A stretch of DNA of 64,000 nucleotides from Batillaria attramentaria (GCA_018292915.2 JACVVK020000032.1:2782501-2846500); one strand, 5' to 3'; positions 13,195 through 24,200 are shown, counted from the first letter of the stretch. Numbers and translations: made by a program. Notes: generated by a model not told the origin, from the letters alone.

Positions 13195-13445
13195 GGGATT
13201 TGAACATGCCACCCCCCAGTTTCAAGTCCAAAGCTGGGCCCAATGATATACCACGACCCTATACAAATTACGTAAGAGCAACACACCATCCAGCGAAAGG
13301 AATTCGGTCAGCAAAACCATCTCTGATCGCCACTGGCAAAATGGTCCCAGTACAATATTTCACCTTTTTGGGATTTGAACCTGCCATCCCCCAATCTCAA
13401 GTCCAGAGTCTGAGTCCCAGGACCTATCCTGGACCTATAAAAATT
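13195..13445 (-). repeat. Two tandem copies of a ~174-bp unit with tRNA-like B box
   Basis: GGGATTTGAACATGCC (13195) and GGGATTTGAACCTGCC (13369) begin two units that continue in parallel for about 70-100 bases, including AAATTAC and AGCAACA. The B-box-like motif on the minus strand suggests an old SINE head duplicated in tandem. Confidence 0.55.
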
Positions 13446-13798
13446 ACATAACAGCAACATACCACTGAGTGATTCATACACCGCTTGGTCAGAAGAGAGG
13501 AGAAGCCGGGCCTACTCCGTTAGTGACCAGGTGGTGTGGACTTTTCGTTCACCGCAATCTGTCTTTTCCGCGTGGTTAGACAATGTACTGGCAAGGAGTC
13601 ATCGCCAGAACATTAATAACCAAAGCAACGTAAACAATAGCGAAATATCCAGGCCAGCATCCAGGTATGATAGCCAACGATCGCTTGGTGTTGCTGCAAC
13701 GGTTCCTTTCGAAAGCTATAAAATAAAAATTAAAAAAATGGCGTAGCAATTACTTCAAATAGTTCAAAAATATGAATTGTATTGTCACTAAGTCTCCA

Positions 13799-14179
13799 GG
13801 GTCCGCATGTAAAAGTCGGGGTTAGGGAGTTAGCCCCGGGTTAGAGTCTAACCTCGAACTAAACTAGCTCTAGGGTTAAATTTTCTGTTGTTTTTTTGTT
13901 GTTGTTGTTTTTTTTTGTTTGTTTGTTTGTTTGTTTGTTGTTGTTGTTTTTGTTTTTTGTTTTTTTTTTGGGGGGGGGTGTTTTTTGTTTTTTTTTGTTT
14001 GTTTGTTTGTTTTTTTATCAGTAAGCAGGTCCATTTCAGCAAGGTGCCTATGCCGTTAGAGAAGGATTTTTGTCTTTCTTTCTTCGCTTCTTTTTTCATT
14101 TAATTTTGTTTTGGGAATTCTTTAGTCCTAATCTGGGTAGCCGTGGGTTAAATTGACCTCGAGTTTTACATACGGGTCC
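13799..14179. mobile_element. Inverted-repeat element M1, copy 1
   Basis: Terminal inverted repeats begin GGGTCCGCATGTAAAAGTCG on the left and, complemented, GGACCCGTATGTAAAACTCG on the right. The interior shares an AAGCGAAGAAAG segment (complement) with copies at 17307 and 39343, and is expanded by T/G-rich repeats (13880-14010). Confidence 0.75.
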
Positions 14180-14314
14180 AGGTCTGAGCGTAGCAGTAAG
14201 AGAATGTAACCTTCAACGGAGAATGAATGACAAAGGAGGGGAGGGGGATAGTTCGGAAGTTTCTGTCGATATTGTGCTTCCTTTGTGTATGTGCTTTTTG
14301 TTCTTGTGGTTTTT

Positions 14315-14316
<2 letters not shown>

Positions 14317-14368
<52 letters not shown>

Positions 14369-14388
14369 GCTCTCTCTCTCTCTCTCTG
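14317..14388. repeat. (CT)n microsatellite
   Basis: About 70 bases of CT broken once by CCGG. Other CT tracts lie at 14757-14808, 37835, 37930, 41876 and 52794. Confidence 0.97.
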
Positions 14389-14508
14389 TGCTGGATTTCT
14401 TGCTGTATTTTGGTGTCTTGTTTTTACTTGTTTTGTTCGATTTTCTTTCGTTTCTGTAGTGTGCCGGTTTAGATCATGTAGCAATTCTTAGTTGTTTGGG
14501 TTTTTATC

Positions 14509-14682
14509 GGGGAGCCGGGGTGGTCGAATGGTAGAGCGTTGGACTTCTAATGCTCGGGTCGTGAGTTCGATCCCGGCTGGAGCCAAATATTTGTGCTGGC
14601 TTTTTCATCGTTGCCCCGTCTTTGATATCACCCTATGTGGTGGAAAAGGACGTTAAACCTCCAAACACCCACCCACCCACCC
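14509..14682 (+). mobile_element. SINE-A copy, near consensus, 13-bp TSD
   Basis: A full-length copy, one of the closest to the consensus of the copies in this window. TTGGGTTTTTATC repeats perfectly at 14496-14508 and 14683-14695. Confidence 0.95.
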
Positions 14683-14752
14683 TTGGGTTTTTATCTGTAG
14701 CAGGGGCAAGCTGTAAGAAGCGCTTGTACTTAACACTTATATCCTTGTGAAA

Positions 14753-14811
<59 letters not shown>

Positions 14812-15360
14812 CTGTTGTCTGTTGTGTTTTTGTTGTTTCTATTGTTGCTGTTTTTGGATGGTGTTGTTCTTAACATGAAAAATCTGCTTTCAAAACAAGC
14901 AGAGGAACTTCCAGCACAAAACGCCTAGTTTTCGTTTCGGTCAGTCAACCACGAACTCCATCTATTACGGGATTAATGTTTTTAATTGTTCTAGCTAGAG
15001 TTCCAAACCTGGATTAATCATTACACTGCAGTCAATTATTTACCGACTCCTTGTGTTACAGCTATTGCCTAATGGAGCGTTAAGTGTTATTGCGGGAGGT
15101 TTATCGTGTTACCGCCTCAGACACATTACCCAATAAAGAACATGTTTAATACGAAAGAAGGGTGTTCTGTTTGCGCAGTCTGATAAGTATTGTACGTTCT
15201 TCTAGCTGACATGTGCCGGTGTAACAGGCGGAAGTATACCCCTGGCTACTTTATACCCTCGGGTATAAAGTAGCTTAGGTCGGTTCAACCTCCTGGGGAT
15301 AGATCAGCCCAGGCCGGATTCACCCCCCCCCCCCGGCCCGGAATACACCCACTTGTGTAT

Positions 15361-15520
15361 AGGCCAGTATATACGGGGGGATAGTCTGGGCTAGGCCAGT
15401 TTATACGGGGGGATAGTCTGGGCTAGGCCAGTTTATACGGGGGTATAGTTTGGGCTAGGCCAGTTTATACGGAGATATAGTCTGGGCTAGGCCAGTTTAT
15501 ACGGGGGGTATACTCCAGGC
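15361..15520. repeat. 32-bp tandem repeat, five copies
   Basis: AGGCCAGTTTATACGGGGGG starts at 15361, 15393, 15425, 15457 and 15489, an exact 32-base period, each continuing ATAGTCTGGGCT. Just upstream, a perfect 14-bp hairpin (15245-15258 / 15261-15274, GCTACTTTATACCC) uses related sequence. Confidence 0.93.
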
Positions 15521-15644
15521 GAGGTATAATGTGGACTACTACACCTGGCATATTTTGTTGTCCTGGTCTGTCACAGGATGTGTCAGTTTGGTAAACATAC
15601 AAACACGTCTTTGTCGTCTTGATTATAATAATGACTGTGTATTG

Positions 15645-16051
15645 TATAGGCGTTTTACTTCATTTCTTGAATTGGGCTAAAAGCACCGCGAACTGAACCC
15701 AAAACGCACGCTCAGGTGAATCACACGCATTCTCTCACACATTGCACGTGAACACAATTACAATCACGTGGTGCCAAGGGTCAGCTCAGCCATTTACGCT
15801 TCGGAATTCAGGATTGCATTTTTTTTTTTTTTTTTGGTGGGCTCAACATTTTTAAAGCGGGGAGGGCGGGGGGGAGGGGGGAAAGGAGGAGGGGGGGGGG
15901 AGAGGGGGAGTATTTGGAGAGAACCCCCGACGATCAGCCCGAATGAACTGTTCCACGTAGGAGAAGAAAAAGTTCTTTGCCCCGAGTGGGACTCGCACCT
16001 GACCTCTCGCACTGGTGGTGAAGTCTGAACCACTAGACTACCGACCGCCCC
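15645..16051 (-). mobile_element. SINE-C copy with tRNA-like head
   Basis: A ~400-bp repeat, homologous to 57359-57724. Read on the minus strand it begins with a tRNA-like head (about 15980-16051; TAGTCTAGTGGTTCAGAC and GCGAGTCCCAC). A body with CGGGGGTTCTCTCC follows, and it ends near the TTCAAGAAATG region. The middle has been expanded by poly(T) and G-rich runs (15818-15910). Confidence 0.75.
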
Positions 16052-16117
16052 AAATATACGATTCAAATATATGTTAGAGAAGTGGAGAGGCCATGGACCC
16101 CAAAAAAACGACAGATT

Positions 16118-17190
16118 AAAGGTCGCCCTTGGCTTCTTTAAGGGTTTCAGGGGCGTTGAAAACTCTGCAAATGTGACAGAGTTGATTGTGTTTGCACGGT
16201 CGACTCTGTAAAAAAAAAAAAAAAAAAAAAATCACACTTCAAAAGCTTTTTGTTGGGAGCTTAGATCTTTAAGCTTACGGGCTCAAGAAATCAGTCTGGA
16301 ATATCGGAACCACGGATTAACCTTACAAACTCGTCGTATTTTTCCCCCCAGGAAGAATCAGTATGGTAGGAACAACACCCAGCTTGTCCAGAGTCAAACG
16401 TAAACGAGTTAAAACGGATAGCACATGGAGCCTATTGTTGCTCCGAGACGAAGGATTAACCTTACAGATTCCATTCATTTGCTTCATAGATTCCGGAGTT
16501 TTGGAGCCACAGATTAAGTTTACAAGGGATTTTTCACGGGATGTACAAGTCTGGCCAAAGCACCCTACCTGTTGTATTGCTTCAAATGTAGGCCAGTTGA
16601 AGCCGAGAGAACATGGAGCCTATTGTTCTTGTGAAACTCAAGAAGCCAATTGCGATGAGTATGAGCACCACGGATTAAAGGTCTACAATCTCAACTAAAA
16701 GCCGCAAACAGTTTGTTTAAAAACAAATATATATCCGACTGTGCATAATGCACAATCAACTGTCACAGTTACAGCGTTTTCAGCGGCTCCAGAACCCCTA
16801 AAAGCTAAGGGCAGCCTGATTTCACAGCTCAGTTTGCGTTTTGATACAGAGCGAGAAAGATCGCAGTGACTAGTCTTCTCGTGCAGGACACAACACCCGC
16901 TAGACGCTGTAGCGATGTGTCTCGCTCACTGATCAAAATAAGGTCACCGCAAACTCACGCTCTGGTTTTATAAGGGTCTCCGAAGCGCCGACAGCTCTGC
17001 AACTGTGACAGAGTTGCCTGCATTATGTAAAGTCGTAGTTTTTGAAAAACACAATTTTTGCGGCTTTTTGTTAAGACTGCAGACCTTTATGCTTTAAGCT
17101 TTCGCAGTGGTTTTTACAGGATGCACAAGTCTGGTCAAGGAACAACTCCCTAACTGTCGACTCAAAAGTGGGCTACTCGGAAGCCGAGGG
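16118..17190. repeat. Cluster of inverted and direct copies of one dispersed repeat
   Basis: A segment at about 16118-16197 (GCAAATGTGACAGAGTTGATTG) recurs inverted at about 16742-16822 and direct at about 16972-17030. Between them, CATGGAGCCTATTGTT occurs at 16424 and 16611, and GGATTAA motifs recur. ACAAGTCTGG occurs at 16545 and 17128. The pieces look like broken copies of one ~400-bp unit. No gene was recognised. Confidence 0.6.
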
Positions 17191-17192
17191 TT

Positions 17193-17303
17193 GTTTGCGG
17201 GTTTGACTTGGGTCTTCCACCACACACGGGTGACACTAAAGACGGGGCAGTGAGGGAAAAGCCAGTACAGATACTTGGCCCAAGCTGGGATTCAAACGCA
17301 AGT
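17193..17303 (-). mobile_element. SINE-A fragment, old, cut by an inverted-repeat element
   Basis: The diverged body and B-box region (GGGATTCAAACGCAAGTC) remain, but the tRNA-like 5' part is missing. The sequence passes at 17303-17307 into the end of inverted-repeat element M1. Confidence 0.7.
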
Positions 17304-17306
17304 CCA

Positions 17307-17497
17307 GGGCCCGTGTGTAAAAGTCGAGGTTAACCCACGGCTACGGGCCTAACCCAGACTAGGACAAAAGAAACCCAAAAGCAAAATTAAATTTAAAAAA
17401 AAGGAAGCGAAGAAAGGAAGGAAAAATCCTATAACGGCTTAGGCACCTTGCTGGAATGGGCCCGCTTCTTGATTTAAAACCCAAAACAACAGAAAAT
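17307..17497. mobile_element. Inverted-repeat element M1, copy 2, one end only
   Basis: It starts GGGCCCGTGTGTAAAAGTCG inside a SINE-A remnant and matches M1 through GGCACCTTGCTGGAATGGGC to about 17497. The second terminal repeat is missing. Confidence 0.7.
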
Positions 17498-17828
17498 TTA
17501 ACCAACAGAGAAAACAAATAATTCGCTGGGCTTTGGTGCGTACGTTGTCATGCACGTTCTGGCGGAGACTGAAGCCAGAGAAAGGTGGAACAAGAGATCT
17601 GAATTCAGACGACGCCTTACAAAACACGATCTCTGCTGGATTTAGCATCCGTAAACACACCTTAATGCTACCCAGTTTGCGACCTGCCTCCCACCAACCC
17701 CCCCCCCCCCCCCCACCCTCTCCCACTCAAATGTGTACTTGATACAACATTCCAATGAACCCTTGAGACAGCGTCACAGCTGTGTTGCATGTTCAGCTCA
17801 TTCGGGTTTCTCAAGGACATACTCTCTC

Positions 17829-17939
17829 TCTCTCTCACGGGACAGCATGTAAGATAGGCAGCAATGCCTAAATGCTCTATCCTGAATAAAAAAAAAACAA
17901 AAAACGTTTCATCATCCTCTCTCTCTCTCTCTCTCTCTC
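17829..17939 (+). mobile_element. Retroposon 3' tail, family Q
   Basis: TAGGCAGCAATGCCTAAATG runs to CCTGAATAAAAAAA, then ACGTTTCATCATC and (CT)n. The inverted counterpart is at 61679-61800. Confidence 0.6.
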
Positions 17940-17940
17940 G

Positions 17941-18114
17941 GTGAGCCGCGGTGGTCGAATGGTAGAGCGTTGGACTTCCAATGCTCGGGTCGTGAGTTCG
18001 AATCCCGGCTGGGGCCAAATATTGTGCTGGCTTTTTCATCGTTGCCCCGTCTTTGATATCACCCTTATGTGGTGGAAAAGGACGTTAAACTTCCAAACAC
18101 CCACCCACCCCCAC
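17941..18114 (+). mobile_element. SINE-A copy inserted in a (CT)n tract
   Basis: A full-length copy with A and B boxes. It is flanked on both sides by CTCTCT repeats (17919-17939 and from 18115), so any TSD is hidden in the microsatellite. Confidence 0.9.
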
Positions 18115-18158
18115 CCTCTCTCTCTCTCTCTCTCTTCTGGTCATGCGTAGACTGTTTA

Positions 18159-18210
<52 letters not shown>

Positions 18211-18269
18211 TTACCTCCGGCTTATATAATCATTCCGTGTTGTTGTTCTTTCTGTTACGCCATTTCATT

Positions 18270-18340
18270 ATTTGTAAAGACAACTCACTTCCATTGTAAT
18301 GGACGAAGTCCGAACAATAAAATGTCTGAGTCTGTCTGAG

Positions 18341-18345
<5 letters not shown>
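18270..18345 (+). mobile_element. LINE-like 3' end with GTCTGA repeats
   Basis: CCATTGTAATGGACGAAGTC and GAACAATAAAAT are followed by GTCTGAGTCTGTCTGAGTC and (CT)n. It is the nearest match in the window to the LINE terminus. Confidence 0.55.
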
Positions 18346-18427
<82 letters not shown>

Positions 18428-18639
18428 TTCAGACAGACACAGTCGGATCGAGAGACAGACAGACAGGCATACAGAACGACAGGCAGATTATCGGACTACC
18501 CACTTGCAGCTGATCGTGTCACAAAACACAACTCTTTCTGAGATGAAATAAAAGATAAGTATGTTTTGGTAACAGAAGTGCTAATTAGAAATTCTCAGTG
18601 AGGCAGGAGAACAATGGTGGCATTTAGAGAAGAAATTAA

Positions 18640-18799
18640 GACAGGAAGCCTCACCCGGCGTTGGACGCTGCCCCCTGTAGCGTGGGTTCGGTTGCCTGCG
18701 TCATTGTACGGGTGCATGAGTAGCTGAGCAGTCGGAACTACCTCGTTATAAAGCACCCGAGCACTGACAGTCAAATGCTCGACCATTCCGCTATCCCGG
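18640..18799 (-). mobile_element. Old tRNA-headed SINE interrupted by a foldback element
   Basis: The minus strand reads GGGATAGCGGAATGGTCGAG, a tRNA-like A box, next to a SINE-like body. The 5' end of the head continues on the far side of the inserted foldback (19174-19190, GGCGCCCCGG). Confidence 0.55.
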
Positions 18800-19173
18800 T
18801 GTCGTATTTCGGAACCAGGATAAATCGGAACCGGTTCCCCAAAATCCTAGGATATTTCGGAACCATTCCCATTTATCCTAGGATAACCCTAGGATATCCT
18901 AGGATAAGCAAATAAAAGCGACATAAAAGGGACAGAAACCACTTAACTTTGACAAAGTTAAGTGGTTTCTGTCCCTTTTATGTCGCTTTTATTTGCTTAA
19001 CTTGTAACCACTTCGCAGTCATTACCGTTTCCGTTTCTATCCTAGGATAACTCTAACCCTATTCCCATTTATCCTAGGATAAATCGGAATGGTTATGCGG
19101 AAAAATCCTGCCACCAGGGCCAGGATAAATCGGAATGGTTCCCATTCGTCCGGTTCCGAAATATCCTGTGACA
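18800..19173. mobile_element. 374-bp foldback element with a 47-bp perfect hairpin
   Basis: The ends are TGTC...GACA with inverted TTTCGGAACC just inside. The target duplication appears to be CCGG (18796-18799 and 19174-19177). The core is a perfect inverted repeat, 18905-18951 against 18953-18999, with one base between the arms. Around it lie repeated ATCCTAGGATA palindromes (about 18846, 18869-18904, 19038, 19070). There is no coding capacity; it resembles a MITE or foldback transposon. Confidence 0.85.
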
Positions 19174-19347
19174 CCGGCGCCCCGGTCATCTTTGGGAAAT
19201 ACAGTGAAGACCAGCAACAATAAGCCCTCAGACTACTTTCACGTTAATTGGCATGTACAAGAATGGAATCACCAGCCCCAAAAAGCTTTCACGTTGTCCT
19301 GGACATAATGCCCAAATTGTCTCCAATCGGTCGTCACATAAAAGGCC

Positions 19348-19496
19348 CAGGTTACTCTGTCAGAGGAATTAGCAACGTTACAATTAACCTTTTCAATTCA
19401 AAATTCAATTCAAATAAAGTATTTTTGAATTTGAACTGATTTTTGAATTGAAAAGGTTAATTCTAACGTTCTTAATCCCCCTGACTGAGTGACCTG
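19348..19496. mobile_element. Inverted-repeat element with 56-bp arms
   Basis: The arms 19348-19403 and 19441-19496 match as inverted complements at about 49 of 56 positions. The inner 22 bases (AATTAACCTTTTCAATTCAA plus two) are perfect. The 37-base spacer contains AATAAAGTA, like a retroposon tail. Confidence 0.75.
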
Positions 19497-19730
19497 GCGC
19501 TGCTTGTCCATCACAGTCAAGGATAACCCAAATGTGGCCGACCTGTCAGTCTGTCTGGATTGAATAGTGTTCAGCTGGACTGTTAGCTTTGGTGTCCCTG
19601 CCCCGATAATCCGCCCTCTAGAGCCGTCCCCGTTCCCACTTGCGATGGAGATGTTAAACTCCAACTAAGCGTCTGATGCTGCAGATTATGCACACGCGTG
19701 GCTCCACAAATCCAATGCCAAAACCAAGGA

Positions 19731-19976
19731 CTTTTTTTTTGCTGCTGCTGCTGCAGCTGCCCCTACTCTTTGCCAGCTCCAGTGGTGTTCCTCCCAGGTG
19801 ATGGGTGTAATCCACGGAGGGCTCAAAAGCTGGGGCAATTTTTATTATGTATGATGATGGAGATGAGGATGATGGTAAGATGATGCCATGGCGGTCCGTG
19901 CGGTTTGGGGCTGCGGTACGGGGCTGCACTTCACGCTTCCTGTCATAAATATCCTGGCATTAACCAGGCCCGGGAG
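19731..19976 (-). mobile_element. SINE-B, 5'-truncated copy
   Basis: The minus-strand sequence matches the 3' half of the 45.5-46.0 kb SINE-B, including the TCATC-rich segment and the GGCCTGGTTAATGCC motif. It lacks the tRNA-like head, and the 3' tail is a poly(A)/(GCA) run. No TSD was seen. Confidence 0.8.
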
Positions 19977-20600
19977 CTTTTACAGATTTTACTGAATCGA
20001 TGCCGGTATATAAGCAAATTGCGTCCTTCTGCAATAATTATATGGAACTGGAGAGATCATAAGAAAACCTCATGTCTCTCCCAAAGGCACGGAAAAAAGA
20101 TAAGTGAGTAATGACGAAATGGACGACCAAGCTGCACGTGCATGTGCAGGTTCAGTAATTTTAGCAAGAGCATGTCTGCACGGAAGCTATCAAAGGATAA
20201 GCTGACGTCAAAGCTACGATGACATAGAATATCTGCAATGGCCTTGAGAGGACGCACGCGAACCGTATACACATGCAGGCGGGGGGGGGGGGGGGAACAC
20301 CCAAGAAAAGCTGAGAGTATTTAGCATTGAAGCATCACAAGTCCTATGCCAGACTGCACAAGGACGAAGTGTCTGGACCAGCGGAATATTTTACTTATAC
20401 GGAAACATGTTTCGGCAGACATCTTGGGCAAATCCAAGATTTTTGGAAGGAGCAGTGGAGTCTGCAGTTTTAGGAAAATGATTTAGAAGTTTGAAAAGTT
20501 CGATTGCCCTTAACTCGGCACGAAAGCAACTTCCGAAGGCAGACACTGGTGTGTGGTATCTAATTTGTGGAACTCCCAACTGCTGCCAGAATGATGTTTA

Positions 20601-20630
20601 CGGGTGGGTGGGTGTTTGGGAGTTTAACGT
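20601..20630 (-). mobile_element. 30-bp 5'-truncated SINE-A with 12-bp TSD
   Basis: Only the extreme 3' end is present: the GGGTGGGTGGG block and TTTAACGT. It is bracketed by GAATGATGTTTA (20589-20600) and GAATAATGTTTA (20631-20642), a 12-bp duplication with one mismatch. Truncation at the 5' end is the hallmark of target-primed reverse transcription. Confidence 0.8.
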
Positions 20631-20792
20631 GAATAATGTTTAATGAACTGAGTGGCAGCAAGTTTTTGGATTCATGATCTATCTTCACTTCACTTCGAAA
20701 ATTCAGAACAAGAGCGGTGTTTCAACAACATTGAAAGGAAAAAGCAGGACAGAGTGATACATAGAAAAATATACTAATTTACAAAGAATGAG

Positions 20793-21103
20793 CGTGGTAT
20801 GGTATGGTATGGTATGGTATGGTATGGTATGGTATGGTATGGTATGGTGATGACTAGGGTATGATAATGGTGTGGTGATGGTGTGTGGTATGGTGTGGTG
20901 TTAATAATACGGTACGGTATGGCATAACCTGGTCTGGCATGGTATGGTAGAGTATGATATGGTATGATACGGTATAGTTGGGTATGGTAATGGCACGGTA
21001 ATATAATATGGTGTGGTGTTGTGTTAACGATATGGCCTTTCGTATGGTATGGTATGGTATGGTATGGTATGGTATGGTATGGTATGGTATGGTATGGTAA
21101 TGC
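20793..21103. repeat. Pentanucleotide (GGTAT)n array
   Basis: There are perfect GGTAT runs at 20795-20846 and 21046-21098, with degenerate GGTATGG-type sequence between them. Confidence 0.92.
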
Positions 21104-21152
21104 TTTACCCCAACACACATAATATTCTCCTTTCGAAACAGCCATTTGCTTG

Positions 21153-21185
<33 letters not shown>

Positions 21186-22213
21186 CGACTAACCGAGTCA
21201 CTACCCCACTAGCTACTATCGTTACAACGAGGTTGACGACACCAAGCTCGGGTGGGAGTTGCTGGTCTTACGAAGTAAATTATCCACCCTTAATGTACAT
21301 CCACTCCCCGCGGTCCTTCCCCCAATAGTATCCCACCCACCCCCCACCCCCTACCCACCCACCCCGACACGGGAGGGAGCTGAGCAGGAGCAGTTTGCAG
21401 CGTGCCAGCCCACCCGCCCTTGACACTTCCTATCACTCTTCCAGCGGCACGACTTGACGGATGCACCCCGATAGGTATCGCTCCGCTTGGGTCTCATTAA
21501 TCGGGTACTGTGATACGGGTACATGCTTCTGGAGTTCCTTGTCCGCACTGGGGTGGGTATAGGGTGGGTCGGGGTCTTATTGGGCGTTAAACAACTGGAA
21601 CTGTTAATGTGGTGGGTTGTGGGGTGGTGGTGGTGGTGGTGGTGGTGTGTTGGGAAGGGGGTGGGAGGTTGGGGGAGGGAGTTGTAGGGGATGGGAGAGG
21701 GTTACCGGTCGGGGTGGGGTTGAATACGAAACCGTTAATGGATAAGAGGACGGTCGCTGGGATAAAAGAATGAAGTATGACCAAGACGACTTTCATGATC
21801 TAGAACTGCATCAGGCAGAACAGGACATCAAACATTTGAGTGATATACTAATCAGGTTTATTATTGTTGTTGTTGTTGTTGTTGTCGTTGTTGTTGCTGT
21901 TGTTTTGTTGTTGTTGGTTGGTTGTCACTTTTTGATTGTTTTTATTGTTTGTTCGGTTTTTTTTTTTTTTTGGGGGGGGGGTTGCTTTTTGTTTTGTTTT
22001 TTTCTGTTTTTGTGTGTGTTTGTTTGTTTGTTTTGGGGGGGATGTTGTTGTTCTCGTTGTCACACAAAGCTAGGAATCACTAGAATAACTTACCGACTAA
22101 TATAATGCAATCCAGGAACCGTTAAAACGTTTTTTAAAAAATCACTTAGCAAGCTTTAAGCTGATGTTCTATATGAAAAAGATTTTGACATCCAATGTTC
22201 TCTGAACTGAGTG

Positions 22214-22365
22214 AGGGGAGCCGGGGTGGCCGAATGGTAGAGCGTTGGACTTTTAATGCTCGGGGCCAAATATTTGTGCTGGCTTTTTATCGTTGCCCCG
22301 TCTTTGATATCACCCGTATGTGGTGGAAAAGGACGTTAAACTCTTAAACACCCACTCACCCTCCC
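22214..22365 (+). mobile_element. SINE-A copy lacking the B box, 12-bp TSD
   Basis: The A box and body are intact, but the segment from the B box to the end of the tRNA-like head is missing: AATGCTCGGGG runs straight into CCAAATATTTG. CTGAACTGAGTG (22202-22213) and CTGAACTGAATG (22366-22377) flank it. Without a B box it should not support pol III transcription. Confidence 0.88.
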
Positions 22366-22377
22366 CTGAACTGAATG

Positions 22378-23485
22378 CGGCCAATGTGGACAAACGGCAA
22401 CATCGTTGTCAGAGTGTACTGTCAAAATTTTGTCCATACAGAAAACAGGCAGACAGAGAAATGTTGCTTTACTTAAAGCAAGATGTCGACCAGACATTGA
22501 CCAAAGTGAAACTGACAGTTGTAATGTCTTGGAAGTGTGAAGAACCTTCTGGAAAAAGTTTCTGAAGTCAAGACAGCTGCGTTCGGACAAAAGACGTCGG
22601 CAGACAGTACTGATATAAAAGCAACACCTCGTACCACTGGAAAACACAGTCAGAACTCAACGAATCAATGAAACTTCATTTTACAACGGTAGAGACAGTT
22701 GAAGTCAAGTAGTCAGTTTTCATACCTGCCGTTGCTAAAAACTACTGTGAACTAACTAACAAAATAAAGAATAAAACGAGAAAAACAGACAGATTAATGC
22801 ACAAATAAAACAACAACAAACAAGAACTCAACCCATTAAGACGTCATTAAGACGTCATTAATCTGTCACAAAACAGCTTCGAAAGTATAACTGACGAACG
22901 TCTACAGTCTGTTTCCCAGACTTTTTTTTTTCCGACACAGCTGCTGCTAATATCCTGTTGTCCAGACAGCAAAACAACAGAGCAAAAAACTAGGGCCTAG
23001 TCAGTGTCGTAAAACTGGTGCCACAAACCGCCCGTTTTCAACAACCGTAATCCGTTTCTGTCGAAGTCTACAACGTGCAGCTGCACGAGGTGATATATGG
23101 CCGATGTCGCAGTGCCTGTGTGTCCACAAGGGGTTGACAACGTTGTAAATGAGTTAACATCCTGCCCCGGCCCTGCTCTACACGCAGTTCCCATGTTCAG
23201 ATTCCTGAGGGATGTCCGAGGTCTGCTAACAACGGTTCATCGAGTGTGCGGTGCAAGAAATTCCCCTTTGGAATCCCCCCCCCCCCCCCCCCCCCCCCCC
23301 CGTTTCATCGTGGTGTAGTAGTGGTCTGAACATCAGTCAAAATGTGTCGAGGCTATGCGGCGTAATTAACTGGAAATGTCGTGCGGTAACTTTCAGGTTG
23401 TTTGTGTAACATAGCTCAGCTGAATGTTTTCCAAGTCAGTTTTTGGTAAACAAGCAATGGCAGTGGTGAAATCAGAAAATAGGTA
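22378..23485. other. No gene recognised
   Basis: Unique-looking sequence containing C27 (23275-23301) and GACGTCATTAA repeated twice near 22840. No domain-bearing frame was found. Confidence 0.5.
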
Positions 23486-23552
23486 TTCAATTCAATTAAA
23501 TTCAATTCAATATAACTTTATTGTCTGTCGATGGCAGAAAATTTTCTTCTGG

Positions 23553-23614
<62 letters not shown>

Positions 23615-23674
23615 TTTATCTAGACATGAGACCATTAATCAAGTAACAGTGAACTGAACACACGCACGCGCGCG

Positions 23675-23731
<57 letters not shown>

Positions 23732-23879
23732 TGCCTGGGCTTAAATGTTATAGATCCCCATAGTCATGATGTATCCATTCTGTGTACGCGAGAGCCTGCA
23801 CTGATACTTGCCTTTAACGGTTTTATTCTTTATCATCAATCTGATGCTATTCCGCTTGAATTTTGGGGGGGGGGGGAGA

Positions 23880-23986
23880 GTTGTGTGTGTAGCAGTAGTA
23901 ATAGTAGTTTTAGTAGCAGAATGTAGCAAGGACAAGATAGAAGAAAGTACCCTGTACCTAATCGTTCATCCTTAAAGAAGAAGTTT

Positions 23987-23995
<9 letters not shown>
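23880..23995 (+). mobile_element. Retroposon 3' tail, family R
   Basis: It shares the family R sequence with 7763-7870 (inverted) and 41783-41878. It ends in GAAGTTTTTGTTT and then a (CT)n tract (23993-24036). No body or head was recognised upstream. Confidence 0.65.
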
Positions 23996-24038
<43 letters not shown>

Positions 24039-24044
24039 ACTTTG

Positions 24045-24094
24045 ACTGTTTCACGTTAACTACCTCTACCGTTGGAAAATAAAGTTTTCTTGAT

Positions 24095-24147
<53 letters not shown>

Positions 24148-24200
24148 GACACACACACACACCGACACACACACCAACACACACACACACACACACACAC
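24045..24200 (+). mobile_element. Family T tail followed by (CT)n and (CA)n
   Basis: TACCGTTGGAAAATAAAGTT is followed by CTTGATT, then (CT)n at 24095-24112 and (CA)n at 24113-24200. The microsatellites start at the expected retroposon end. Confidence 0.55.
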
